Shown here: positions 51,101-61,559 of the stretch, piece by piece
How the letters are laid out: every line of letters starts with the position of its first letter
Position numbering within the stretch: position 1 is the stretch's first letter
Source of the DNA: Amyelois transitella
Lineage: Eukaryota > Arthropoda > Insecta > Lepidoptera > Pyralidae
DNA: 64,000 nt
Direction of reading: 5' to 3'
Assembly (NCBI RefSeq): GCF_032362555.1
Contig: NC_083522.1
Coordinates: 6,736,001-6,800,000, forward strand
Translations under genes and position numbers: made by a program
Notes under the pieces: generated by a model
The model's input: the letters and a program-made list of their open reading frames with translations, nothing else
Told to the model about the DNA's origin: nothing
Database searches by the model: none

Positions 51101-52492
51101 AAAATATACTATGAACTGGCAATGCTGATATATAGATTAGTACCTACAGGTATCAACCAAGTAGTGGTATTAGGTACATTACTGCCCAATAAAGATAAAA
51201 ATTGAAAAGTTGTTATTTTAACCAAGTTTGAGCATAAATGACATGCATAAATGACTCTTGGTCATTTCAAGAAAAAGTTCACTGATAATCTCTAATACAA
51301 AAACAGCTGACCATCTGTATATGTATTTTTTAATGTATAATCTTATACTGTCGTATATAGTTTGTTTAAAAATAATGTGGCTATGCAACTAAAAATCACA
51401 CTTTTTTTGACAGTACAGGCATTTGTTAACTGAAAAAAACTTATTAATGATGAAAATTCATCAAGATGCACAGATATTCATTAATATTTATCAAATTAAC
51501 TTACTCATTCCTGGAGGGCTGCCTATGCTCATATGCACTTCAGTTTGCATCTGTTTGAGCTTTTCAGCCTCCTCTTCCATTTCCCGGACTCTAGCCTTGA
51601 TGGCAGCTAGATCTGGAACTTCATTGTTCCCAGAAGCCTCATCTCCTCCCTATTGTTTGTAAAATTGAGGAAGTTTTTAAATTATTCATGAGATTAAAAA
51701 AAAAAAAAATAAATATAAATTTATACAGGACAAATTGTAATCTCAATCAAACTTAGTAAGTTCGAAACTTGTGTTAAAAAATACTAACTCAACAATACAA
51801 TATTTCATAACAAATTCTTAGGAAGAGAAACATCCAAGACCTAGACTGAACAGAGAAAGTTTGTTTCTCATCATGCCCTGACCAGGTTTCGCAACCAGGA
51901 CCTCTGATACAATAAGCAAGCAAGCGTAATATTATTTTGCTAAAATATTTATAATTAATAATATAATAATGGAGTTTGACCTAATGTTATTTTTTACCAT
52001 CTGAAAGATAAACTTCATTGAAATTTACATAGGAACTGCATATTAAAAGTACCTGTACATGCAGATTACTTATTTTTAACAACTATAATAATATGCATAT
52101 ATAAGTACTTAATTCAATCTAAATATAACCTAAACTAAACCTATTTGACTTATGTTTATGATTGTACCTACTTATAAGCAGTAACTTTAATTCAACTGAT
52201 GTACTGTATGCAATAAAGATTTTAAATTGGATTTAATTTACTAATTATCTCCGCAAGAACATTTTTTATCATGTATATGATGTAAGGTTAGAAAAAAATA
52301 TCATAAATTGAGTTTCGCCATGGTAAAAATTGACTTTTAAATAGTATTCACTTTAGGTATATGAAAAGTAATTCAAAACAACATAAATATACCACTTACC
52401 CCAAGACTGTTGTCCGTCATGTTCAGGGAGCCGTTTGTGCCGTCCAAATGATTGTTATCAAGTGAATCTAAATAATCGTCATTTTGTGCCAT
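48159..52492 (-). CDS. Pabp2: Nuclear poly(A)-binding protein 2 (PABPN1 orthologue), complete, six exons
   Basis: Exons in transcription order are 52492-52400, 51649-51505, 50823-50691, 50355-50226, 49866-49730 and 48195-48159. Phases agree and give 224 aa, the same length as fly Pabp2. It binds nascent poly(A) in the nucleus, stimulates poly(A) polymerase and sets tail length. The acidic N-terminus (residues 1-40) lacks the alanine tract of mammals. A helix/coiled coil lies at about 45-75 ([20 protein letters not shown]). The single RRM spans about 96-172, with RNP2 in [10 protein letters not shown] and RNP1 in KGFAYIEF. An Arg/Gly-rich tail ends in YYSPY, as in PABPN1. Reading through the last donor would give a stop after three codons (CDF), an alternative C-terminus. 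The last intron is 1.5 kb and contains no other clear exon. Confidence 0.97.
48661..48820 (-). repeat. Dispersed repeat, related to 59190-59330
   Basis: The two stretches share the order CTTTTT...GATTAACC/GATAACCT...ATAACATATGTTTCGTCAAC/ATAAAACATATGTACTGTCA. The similarity is patchy and judged only by eye. It lies in the last Pabp2 intron. Confidence 0.3.
51721..51930 (-). mobile_element. tRNA-derived SINE, family D, degraded, in Pabp2 intron 1
   Basis: It matches 53007-53232 through AGTAAGTTCGAAACTTGTGT, ATACTAACTCAACAATAC and AACATCCAAGACC. The tRNA-like head on the minus strand is damaged (GGTTGCGAAACC in place of a good B box). Confidence 0.65.
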
Positions 52493-53006
52493 GTCCACTT
52501 GCGGCGTCTACCATTAATTGATGCACTCTGGTTTGCTTACACCTTGAACTTACTAAACAGTAGGTATTATCGTATCTTGATCAAAATTAGATTATGATGC
52601 TACACTGACGTACCGGTAACCAAATTGGCAAAATTTGTGACCTACTTTTAAAAATATGTTTGGCACAACCCACAAGTGTTCACTTTGATTCACTTAACAC
52701 TGGACAAATTCTATAATTAAATATTACTGCGGCGATGTTTTAAGATCTGTTTGGCAAAAATATTTGTAACCAACCAAAGGTATCTAATGGCTATGATGGC
52801 TAAACAAAATGTTTGACAAGACAAATGACAATCTTAAAAGCAAGGTTGCCAACCAATAAACTAGTTCTCCGCCTTACTTTTATAATATTTTCCACATATT
52901 TTTAAGGTTTAACGAAATGAGTGTTTATTTTATTTTTAATAGGTACTTACAATTAAGTTGATGGCAAGAGACCGGATGGTATACATACATACACACATAC
53001 ATACAG

Positions 53007-53232
53007 GACAAATTATACTGATTGAGTTAGCCTCGAAGTAAGTTCGAGACTTGTGTTACGAGATACTAACTCAACGATACTATATTTTAAAATAAAAACT
53101 TATATAGATAAACATCCAAGACCCAGGCCAATCAGAAAAAGTTCTTTTCTCATCGTACCCTGGCCTAGATTCGAACCCGGGACCTCCGGTGTCACAGAGA
53201 AACGTACTACCGCTGCGCCACAGAGGTCGTCA
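53007..53232 (-). mobile_element. tRNA-derived SINE, family D, intact head
   Basis: On the minus strand the element opens with CTCTGTGGCGCAGCGGTAGT (A box) and GGGTTCGAATCT (B box, about 53167-53178), followed by a non-tRNA body with TTTGATTGGCCTGGGT-like sequence. This is a Pol III promoter of a SINE, not a tRNA gene, because no cloverleaf 3' half or anticodon arm is preserved. Confidence 0.75.
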
Positions 53233-53850
53233 AATGGTATGGTGTTGGTGCCCTGGAGATTGGGGAAGCTTTTGCTGTTGGTGTAGAATGTTACTTTCGC
53301 CGACATACTTACTTGCACCAGTTTCATGTCTATGTTACTAAATCCAAGGCCGGTTGCGCTGAAAATGAGGCAGAAAACCTGAAAAGGCGCAAATTTGTAG
53401 GTATCTGTACCCACCTATTTAGTTGAACCTTTTGACATAGAAACTCTTACAGACCGTGGGGCCCATCTGCCCACCAGCTTTTGGACTAATCATTGTGGAA
53501 AAAGCTGATTAAGGTGTCTCGTGACTTCATTATTTCTATCATCCATGTTACCTGCAATAGAATACATATTAGACAGATTGTCGTATTATCATTTGCTAAA
53601 CATAATAATGTGCAAAAGAAAGTATCAAAATGTCCGCCTCATACTAACCAATGCACTCAGATATTTCACGTAAGCAATTATAAACCACCAATTTAAGTGG
53701 AAAATCTACTAAGTTGGCAACACAGCACAAAAGACAAGAATAATTAACAATTTTGACTAAGACTTTGACATAATTTTAACAGTTTTGTTTTTAAAGCTGT
53801 TGACATGTGACACACATCTACACATTATTATAATTAAATTATCTTTCCTT

Positions 53851-53912
53851 ACATACATAAAATCACGCCTCTTTCCCGGAGGGGTAGGCAGAGACTACCT
53901 CTATTTATTATT
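53851..53912 (-). mobile_element. Short LINE 3' fragment, minus strand
   Basis: TACATACATAAAATCACGCC, TCTTTCCCGGAGGGGTAGGC and AGAGACTACCTCT are the reverse complement of the LINE 3' end at 39.4 kb. Confidence 0.8.
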
Positions 53913-53929
53913 TTTATCTTTCCTTTCAC

Positions 53930-54135
53930 TAACAAAACCTACTTGATGTGTTTGTACATAAACCTAACCCATATTGAATCGATCATAGTTACACATCCAG
54001 TTGCCTGAATGTGCAGGTTTCCTCACTATGTTTTCCCTCACCGTAAGAGCATCAGTTAGAATCAAACTAATGTACATATAACTTCGAAAATAGCCACCAC
54101 CGGACACCTTACTGATACGACCGCCGGTGCTCTAA
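53930..54135 (-). mobile_element. tRNA-derived SINE, family C, internally deleted
   Basis: The body GTTACACATCCAGTTGCCTG, AATGTGCAGGTTTCCTCACT and TTTTCCCTCACCGTAAGAGC matches the copy at 23930-24232. The B-box part of the head is missing, leaving GACACCTTACTGATACGACC GCCGG. Confidence 0.75.
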
Positions 54136-54466
54136 TATGTACTGTCAATATCAAGTAAAAAGTCATACTTTACTATTTCATTCACTGTCACTTTTAGAAC
54201 AATTTATCTGTGATGTGACTGTCACTGTCTGAAAGGAAAAGAATGAAGTGAAGAGCACAAAAAAGTAATTTTTTTTTGTTTACACGGCCTGTCGAATTGA
54301 TTTCTGTGTTGGGTTCTAGCCACTCACAGCCCTATAAGATATCATCTAGCGTATTTAAATATAATATTGTATTTCTATAAATTTTCTAAATGTGAAGAAA
54401 CATCAGAATTAACATAGTCTACGGGTTTCCTTTAATCCTTCAGGTCCGTTCTTGAAGTCTTCAATC

Positions 54467-57400
54467 ATGTCTGCCATCGGGCCGGAGTTTTTAGCTTTCA
54501 TAAAAAAATTGGAAGAAAACGGGGATAAAATAACGCCTGGAAGTCCGTTAGAGGAGCCTCTGGATTTTCAATTTGTTGTAAGGTTTATTTTGTTATTCTA
54601 ATATTGTGAATATTATTTGCTGATATTAAATATTTGTCTTTGGATCATCAATATAAGGATTAAAATTTTCAGAATTCAACTTGCTATGTCTGCAATGGTT
54701 ACTACGGGCCAAGTTTTGGGGAGCCTGTTTGTGTGACATGCCACACGTTTTTATACCCAGATTTCCCTTCATACCTTCCTACATCATACTTTTATAGTGA
54801 GAAGACGGATGATGGAGATTCAGGAAATGATGAACCAACAGACATGAACTATAGCTCAGGGAGAATTCCCAGAAATTTTTGTCCATTACCTACATGGTGG
54901 TATCATCCAATTACGGTTAGTTTACATTTATAATTATATACTTGTGTTAATATATAACTGAGAGTTGAATTTAAGAAAAGAGTATATTTCCCCCTTTTTC
55001 AGAATTCTGAGAATGAAATGAGTCCAGATGATCCGATGCGTCCTAGCTTATCAGGTCTTGGCCCCTGCAGTATAAGAAGCAATGTTCCTGGATTCGCGTA
55101 TACATTCCGTGCCCCTGTGATGCCGGAATACCGTCCTGGGCACCAGGGTCCTCCACCACCCCATCCAAGCTTAATGAGGTCACTGCAAGCATTGTCTACT
55201 CCAAGACCACCAGATAACTTGGCTCCTGGAGTGGTTGAAGACCTTCCTTCTGAAGGTGAGTTTAAGTATATAGTGAATTTCTAAAAATTGTTCTTATTTG
55301 CTAATGTTGTGGGCTAGAAAATACTCACTTGGTGATAAGATAAATAAAATTCCATCATTTAGCTGAATGTGGCTTTTCCCTCTGCAAGACTTGGCTCTGT
55401 CTACCTCATAAGGGTGACAGATGTGATTAAAAAATATAAGCCAACCTAGTTATTAACAAACATTGTCATCAATATATGTTTCCAATTCGGCAGTGCTGCT
55501 GTGCATCTTCAGCTACCTGGACGACCTGTCTCTGAGCGCGTGCGCGTGCACGTGCGCGCGCTGGTGGGGGCTCGTGCGCGCGCACGTGTCGCCCGCGCGC
55601 TGGGCCGCCTTCACCGCCAAGCGCTGGCCGCTGTTCTGCCCGCACCTCGTCAACATCGACTGGCACAAGGTGACTGACACACTATCATCTTCAGCTGTCG
55701 CTGGGCCGCCTTCACCGCCAAGCGCTGGCCGCTGTTCTGCCCGCACCTCGTCAACATCGACTGGCACAAGGTGACTGACACACTATCATCTTCAGCTGTC
55801 GCTGGGCCGCCTTCACCGCCAAGCGCTGGCCGCTGTTCTGCCCGCACCTCGTCAACATCGACTGGCACAAGGTGACTGACACACTATCATCTTCAGCTGT
55901 CGCTGGGCCGCCTTCACCGCCAAGCGCTGGCCGCTGTTCTGCCCGCACCTCGTCAACATCGACTGGCACAAGGTGACTGACACACTATCATCTTCAGCTG
56001 TCGCTGGGCCGCCTTCACCGCCAAGCGCTGGCCGCTGTTCTGCCCGCACCTCGTCAACATCGACTGGCACAAGGTGACTGACACACTATCATCTTCAGCT
56101 GTCGCTGGGCCGCCTTCACCGCCAAGCGCTGGCCGCTGTTCTGCCCGCACCTCGTCAACATCGACTGGCACAAGGTGACTGACACACTATCATCTTCAGC
56201 TGTCGCTGGGCCGCCTTCACCGCCAAGCGCTGGCCGCTGTTCTGCCCGCACCTCGTCAACATCGACTGGCACAAGGTGACTGACACACTATCATCTTCAG
56301 CTGTCGCTGGGCCGCCTTCACCGCCAAGCGCTGGCCGCTGTTCTGCCCGCACCTCGTCAACATCGACTGGCACAAGGTGACTGACACACTATCATCTTCA
56401 GCTGTCGCTGGGCCGCCTTCACCGCCAAGCGCTGGCCGCTGTTCTGCCCGCACCTCGTCAACATCGACTGGCACAAGGTGACTGACACACTATCATCTTC
56501 AGCTGTCGCTGGGCCGCCTTCACCGCCAAGCGCTGGCGTCATACAGGAGCGTCGGTAGCAGAAAAATTATGACGTCTTAGACTTATCAATCATTGTCAAT
56601 AGATAACAAATTTATATTAAAAAATTAATGAATAAAAACCTAGCTGTCTTCATATAAAAAAGTTAACTAATTGTATGTACCTCTTTAATAAATGATAATT
56701 CAAAGATGCCTCGAAGACAAAATTATAATAATCACCAAATATTTTTTTGTAGAAATATCAATCCTTGGTGGACTCATCGCTCTGCAGGAACTGTCTTGTG
56801 CAAATGTGCGTGCAGGCACCTCCCGTTGGCGAAGAAAACGCCTGGCGCAGAAACAGGCTAAGGAATGAACTGAAGGTGAATTTAAGAAATTAAAACTCTA
56901 TGATTGAACCACAGGCATCATTTATTCTAAACTTATTTCTTGCTGCGAGGCTTGTAAAAAAGGATTTTAAGTGTCTACCGGTGACTGTTATTAATTTTAA
57001 GTATTTGTTATAGTGGCAACCGAAATACGTAATTTATGAAAATTTCAGCTTTGTAGCTATGACTGTTTGCGACACAGCCTGGTGACAGGGAAGCGAACAA
57101 ACAGCGGAGGCTTAGTAATAGGGTCCCGTTTTTACCATTTTTTTTGTTCGGAACCCTAAAAAAGTATATATACATGTATGTATCGTCAGATGCTCCGCAA
57201 CGACCCGCCGGAAGGCATCGCGGCGACGCCGATGGACCCCAAGAGCTGCCACTGGCAGGCCAGCATCACGGGGCCCGTCGGCTCGCCCTACGAGGGCGGC
57301 ATCTTCTATCTCTACGTGCAGGTCACATACGCGTAAGTTGTATTAAACTGATTTCATTGCATGTATGTACCTACCTAATTTAATACTTGATCGAAGATGT

Positions 57401-58649
57401 TGATGTTCCAAGATGAGATGAAATGTTGAAACCTTAAAATATGTAAGATCTATATATTTCAAGGTTGTCAAGGTCTGTTATATTATTATTAGTTTTTTTT
57501 AAATAGTTATTTTTCTGTAGTCAAGGTTGTAAGTGTGATTGAGAGGCTGTATATAAACACTGTTGGTGTAACATAATGAATAAATAAAAAATATAAGACA
57601 ATGTTATAATAATCACCAAATAAATATTTCTGAACGAGCGTACGAATTTGTTTGATTCAAATACTTTACAGCGAAATAGTGGGTCATTATAATAATAAAT
57701 TGTTAGGTCTACATATTTACCCTTCAAGAATGGTTTTTATCGTATTGCAATAAAACACAAAATCATTAAGAACTAACTTACTCCTTGATTGTGGTTGTGG
57801 ACACAACATGCTTTTTAATCGCGCGAAAAATATGTAAGCACATAAATAATGGCAGTTAGAATCTCTAGCGTATTTAAATCTTTGCAAATCGATGAGGAGT
57901 GTGTCGTGTCGTAATTTTTTAATCTTTGCGAATCGATGAGGAGTGTCTCGTCATCCGATTACTCTGACGTCAGTCAGACAGTTTTTGCTAATAAATATTT
58001 TTGTGTCAGGTACCCGATGAACCCGCCTGTGGTCCGTTTCCTGACCCGCATCCTGCACCCCAACGTGTCCCGGCACGGGGACGTGGGCATCGACTCCATG
58101 CACCACAACTGGTCTCTGGCGCTCACCATCAGCAAACTGCTCATCTCCATACAGAGTCTGCTGACGGACCCTTACACTGCTGTAAGTTTCTACATAATTT
58201 GTATAGACTTCAACGAACAAAACATATAAAGTCCGCTGAAGGATATACGCCTGCTTTAACGATTGATTTCGTGACAGCCAACAGTTACGCAAATACTGAA
58301 AGGTCACGTTCAGCTGTATGGCTTAATGATGTAATTGAGATGCAAATAGTGACAGTGGCTAGCCCATCGCCTAAATCATCATCCGTTAGTCGCCTTTTAC
58401 GACATCCATGGGGAAGAGCGAGAGTGGTCTTATTCTAAACAACACCATTTTTGTTATTATTACTTAAATTATAAGAGGAAAAGAAATATAGTAGTACCTA
58501 ATCTGATTGCTATTGACGACATGTATTTTTGAAAGGTCTGTATGGAGCCGGAGGTGGGCGAGATGTACGCCCGCAACAGGCCGCGGTTCGAGGCTCTGGC
58601 GCGCCGCTGGACGTGGCGCTACGCCATGCTGGACCTGCTACCACATTAG
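54467..58649 (+). CDS. morgue: Morgue: zinc-finger, F-box and E2-variant protein, complete, eight exons
   Basis: Exons: 54467-54577, 54673-54915, 55003-55255, 55494-55669, 56753-56875, 57190-57332, 58010-58181, 58536-58649. Phases agree, giving 444 aa. Fly Morgue promotes ubiquitin-linked loss of DIAP1 and so apoptosis. A four-Cys zinc finger is at 41-60 (CYVCNGYYG...CVTC). A Pro-rich linker follows. The F-box begins near 199 (LPSEVLLCIFSYLDDLSLSA) and should bind a Skp1-type partner. A ubiquitin-conjugating fold fills about 300-440: GPVGSPYEGGIFYLYV, then NPPVVRFLTRILHPNV. Where active E2s have the catalytic Cys, eight residues after the HPN Asn, there is Gly376 (HGDVGIDSM). The same Cys-to-Gly change is described for fly Morgue, so it should act as an E2 variant. 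The fourth exon's donor is embedded in a 101-bp tandem array; only the first donor keeps the frame. Confidence 0.95.
55349..55430 (+). repeat. Family B 3' fragment in morgue intron 3
   Basis: AGCTGAATGTGGCTTTTCCC, TTGGCTCTGTCTACCTCATA and AGGGTGACAGATGTGATT match the 3' third of family B. Confidence 0.6.
55598..56537 (+). repeat. 101-bp tandem array (about 9.3 copies) covering the F-box exon 3' end and its donor
   Basis: The donor GGCACAAG|GTGACTGACA recurs at exactly 101-bp steps: 55670, 55771, 55872, 55973, 56074, 56175, 56276, 56377 and 56478. Copies look identical by eye. Each unit holds the last 68-72 bp of the exon plus 26 bp of intron (GTGACTGACACACTATCATC TTCAGC). Copies after the first join TGTCGC directly to TGGG, lacking the 8 bp CCGCGCGC present in the real exon. 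The array breaks off in AAGCGCTGGC at 56537. Reading past the first donor meets a stop in the second unit at about 55774. Confidence 0.95.
57040..57170 (+). repeat. Lepidopteran repeat fragment in morgue intron 5
   Basis: GGCTTAGTAATAGGGTCCCG followed by TTTTTACCATTTT and GTTCGGAACCCTAAAAAAGT is a widely recurring moth/butterfly repeat end. It lies directly in front of morgue exon 6. Confidence 0.6.
58296..58438 (-). mobile_element. Family B fragment, minus strand, in morgue intron 7
   Basis: GAAAGGTCACGTTCAGCTGT, GTGGCTAGCCCATCGCCTAA and CGCCTTTTACGACATCCATG are the reverse complement of family B blocks. Both ends are missing. Confidence 0.75.
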
Positions 58650-58877
58650 ATGCACCACCTACTGACTACTGATACTTACTACACCTAAGAATATTGTAGG
58701 TAATCATGTGAAGTGGTTTAAAAATATGGAAGACATAGCGAAAGGTTTTTGTTATCACTTCTCAGCTTTGGTACTTATTTGAATTTAGAACTTCTTAAGG
58801 TATGGAAGACAGCGAAAGATTTTTTGGTAATATGTACTGCAGTTAGATCCATGATTCGACATATTACGTTGTTGAAG

Positions 58878-59031
58878 TGAATGGTCAAAAGTACCTTAAA
58901 CTGATGAGCTTACATGAAGAGATTGATGAATGTAGGAGGAAGAAGAAGGCAGGGATGGTAGCAAGATAGATGTAGTCTCTGCTTACCTCTCCTAGGAAAG
59001 GGGTAATCATAGTATGTATGCATGTAATCGA
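58878..59031 (+). mobile_element. Old, diverged LINE 3' end
   Basis: GGTCAAAAGTACCTTAAACT, AGAAGGCAGGGATGGTAGCA and TAGTCTCTGCTTACCTCTCC with a TATG-like tail match the LINE of 39.2 kb, with many substitutions. It is inserted downstream of morgue. Confidence 0.75.
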
Positions 59032-60032
59032 CAAGATAATGTGCAAAGACAAGAATAAATTCAAAAATTATTTACATAAATATCTATAGTGCATGCTATA
59101 AGCATATTGTATTCAACTTTAGAACTAGAAAAAAATAATTGTAAAACATCTGTTTAGATCTCATTAAGTTTGACGTACCATTGAAAAAGGGTCCAGCTGT
59201 CCACAATAATCTGAAAGTCTCTTGTTTACGAATGTCGACAAGGCTTGACTTATCGTATATCTTACTTTCTTTTTGGATAACCTCAGAGTAAAAGAGATAA
59301 AACATATGTACTGTCAACAATCGGGAATAAACCAGTTAGATCTTTTTTGAGTGGAACGCCATAATATATACTGTTATAATTATCTATATGTATACCAAAC
59401 AGCAAAATTCATTCTGGCTGTGCGATGGTACATACGTTAGCCATTTTTTCATATACTTATAAAAATATATACAAATAATGCAATTATATTTAAGTCAATG
59501 TACTCGGTACTTGTACCCCACATATAAACTTCAAATTACAGTCACAGAGTTCACATTGAATTGGAAGTGTAAACTATTCAAAAAAGCCTTCAACCAATGA
59601 ATTTATAAAATAATTTCATCTAAACTGAATATTGTGTTGTACGCTTGACTTCGTATACTTGTTTTAAGTTTAACCTCTCATTTGTCGGCAGGTTTCAATT
59701 CAATGCGTGCTGTTAGTAGGTTATTTTACCAAAGTTGTGTAAAGTTATAAAAACATATATAAATGCTATCATATCTTTCAGTATAAATTCATTACTATAA
59801 TATTTTAATCGTATCGTATATCGCAATGAAGGATTACAATATTCTATCGTATAAAAATCATGTATTGAATTTTAGAAATAAATGTGATAAAGAAAATTAT
59901 GTTTTTATTCAGAAAATAGAAAACCTTTGCAGTGTATTTTAAAATAAATGTAGATGTTCTTCTTTGCAAAAAAATTTAATATAGTTAATTTTAAAATTAA
60001 ATAATACAAGTATAAAAAACAAAATATAAAAA
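59032..60032. other. Intergenic, nothing clear
   Basis: AT-rich spacer. A minus-strand open frame at 59096-59320 has weak splice-like ends but overlaps a possible dispersed repeat (59190-59330). I do not support it as a gene. Confidence 0.4.
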
Positions 60033-60564
60033 TTACCCAGACACTCCGTTGCCAAGTTTATTTTTCCGTGGTCGTTTTTTGAATTTCATATTTGGCTTTT
60101 TATTTTCTCTTTGTTTCTGTGAATCTTCCCATCTTTTCTTTAGTATATCACAATTGCACAGTTGAGGCAGACAAATGTTGCTCCCTGGAGCCCTGCAGTA
60201 CCCGGGGTAAGGGATCTCATGCCTCTGTAGCCATCTGCGAGTATTTGAAATTTCTGAACTATGATCTTCTTCTATAAACGCTAATCTATCTCTAATAAGT
60301 CTATGTTCGATACTACGCAGCCGCAAACTGCCTGGTATATAATAATGAATGTAAAATGCTATTTGTAAGTAACCCTGAAATATCAAACTTTGTATACAAA
60401 TGTAAATTTTAGTAAATTTTTATACTAATTTGGCACGTACGAACTATCTGATAGGGAACCGTTATCGAAACAAAATCAGTTATTCTCACTTGTGAGTCGA
60501 ATGTATCAAAAGTCCGAGAGAAATCCATGAACGCAGCTAGAGCAATGTGGACGATATAATTCAT
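60033..60564 (-). CDS. Unrecognised small basic protein, two exons
   Basis: I do not recognise this family. The model is exon 60564-60490 (25 codons from ATG to a strong donor TCACAA|GTGAGA) and exon 60374-60033 (acceptor TATTTCAG, ending in TAA), joined in phase 0 to give 138 aa. The N-terminus is mildly hydrophobic (MNYIVHIALAAFMDF). The middle is charged and helical (LRLRSIEHRLIRDRLAFIEE). Next comes a stretch with four cysteines (PGYCRAPGSNICLPQLCNCD) that could bind metal or form disulfides. The tail is very basic (KFKKRPRKNKLG). The frame stays open upstream of the ATG for only about 16 codons. It lies on the same strand as the RS-repeat ORF, 390 bp downstream of that ORF's stop. The clean phase-matched splice is the main support. 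Confidence 0.45.
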
Positions 60565-60953
60565 TACACGGTTATAACAATCGTCGTTATCCGAGAAGAT
60601 AAGACTTATCAAAATACATTACATTGTGAACAAGTGTGTTGTGTATTTACTTACTGTAAATATTTCATACAAAAGTGGATCCTTGGGGAAACACATGAGA
60701 ACAAAACTACGAGCACTATAGGGGATAATTTATTTTATTTAAATACTTATAGATAAGTATAACTAATAATGTTTGCTCATCACTGAGTGTACAAAATAAT
60801 TATTAACAATATTTAGGTATACATGACCTAGTACTACACTTTAATAACAAACCACCACCACAGATTATTAAATAATAATGAATGCATTTCCTCGCTATAT
60901 ATTTTTTTGTAATTTTTATGCATTTTATCCGGATATCATCTTCATTATTGATC

Positions 60954-61559
60954 TTAATTGGATCTCCTTCTGGATCCTGAACGACTTCTGGAACGATCTC
61001 TCGAGTTTCCTCTAGACTTACCCCTCGAGTGACCCCTAGAATGTCCCTTTGATCTTCCCCTGGAATGTCCTCTAGATTTACTCCTCGAGCGTTCCCTTGA
61101 TTTTCTCTTGGAGTGTCCCCCAGACTTTCCTTTGGAATGACTCCTAGATCTTCCCCTCGAATGTCCCCTTGATCTCCCCCTGGATCGTCCTCTTGATCTT
61201 CCCCTGGAATGTCCTCTTGATCTTCCCCTGGAATGTCCTCTTGATCTTCCCCTGGAATGTCCTCTAGATTTTCCCCTACACCTACCTCTAGATCGGTCTC
61301 TACGTCTTCTACTCACGTCTCCATTTCTCGCTACCTCACTGTTACTTTCTTCAACAGCATTACGAATTTCCTGCGTAGTATTTTCAATAGGGTTCATTAA
61401 AGATCTTTCTAGGGACCTACCTCTCGACGAATCACGAGAAGTGTCAACATTCTTGCAACATCCCCGGGATCTTGATCTACGTCTTCTGTAAGTAGCACCA
61501 TTACCTTGCAGGGTTTGGATATCTTCTGCCGCACACTCGTTGGCTATAACCACCAGCAT
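60954..61559 (-). CDS. Single-exon RS-repeat protein (201 aa)
   Basis: The first 95 residues are mixed (MLVVIANECAAEDIQTLQGN; later an acidic/Asn-rich part, NPIENTTQEIRNAVEES). From about residue 95 to the end the sequence is almost only Arg, Ser, Gly, His and Lys, built on an eight-residue unit RSRGHSRG. In DNA this is a 24-bp tandem repeat, clearest at 61140-61265. There is no RNA-recognition motif. A possible acceptor CTGTTTCAG lies just upstream (about 61584), so a 5' UTR intron is likely. An in-frame stop precedes the ATG. RS-type tails occur in splicing factors and chromatin-condensing proteins; which applies here is unknown. It lies 1.2 kb from an SR gene on the same strand. Confidence 0.5.
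   Translation of the reverse strand: MLVVIANECAAEDIQTLQGNGATYRRRRSRSRGCCKNVDTSRDSSRGRSLERSLMNPIENTTQEIRNAVEESNSEVARNGDVSRRRRDRSRGRCRGKSRGHSRGRSRGHSRGRSRGHSRGRSRGRSRGRSRGHSRGRSRSHSKGKSGGHSKRKSRERSRSKSRGHSRGRSKGHSRGHSRGKSRGNSRDRSRSRSGSRRRSN

Noticed and set aside
53140-53232. Possible tRNA gene on the minus strand
   Set aside because: The A and B boxes are good but no full cloverleaf is present, and the sequence continues into a repeated SINE body also seen at 51.7 kb.
55469-56542. Series of 72-aa minus-strand open frames
   Set aside because: They are one GC-rich antisense frame repeated by the 101-bp array; each copy reads the complement of the F-box exon.
59096-59320. Possible minus-strand exon with weak splice-like ends
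   Set aside because: The acceptor lacks a good polypyrimidine-CAG, no family was recognised, and part of it resembles a dispersed repeat near 48.7 kb.
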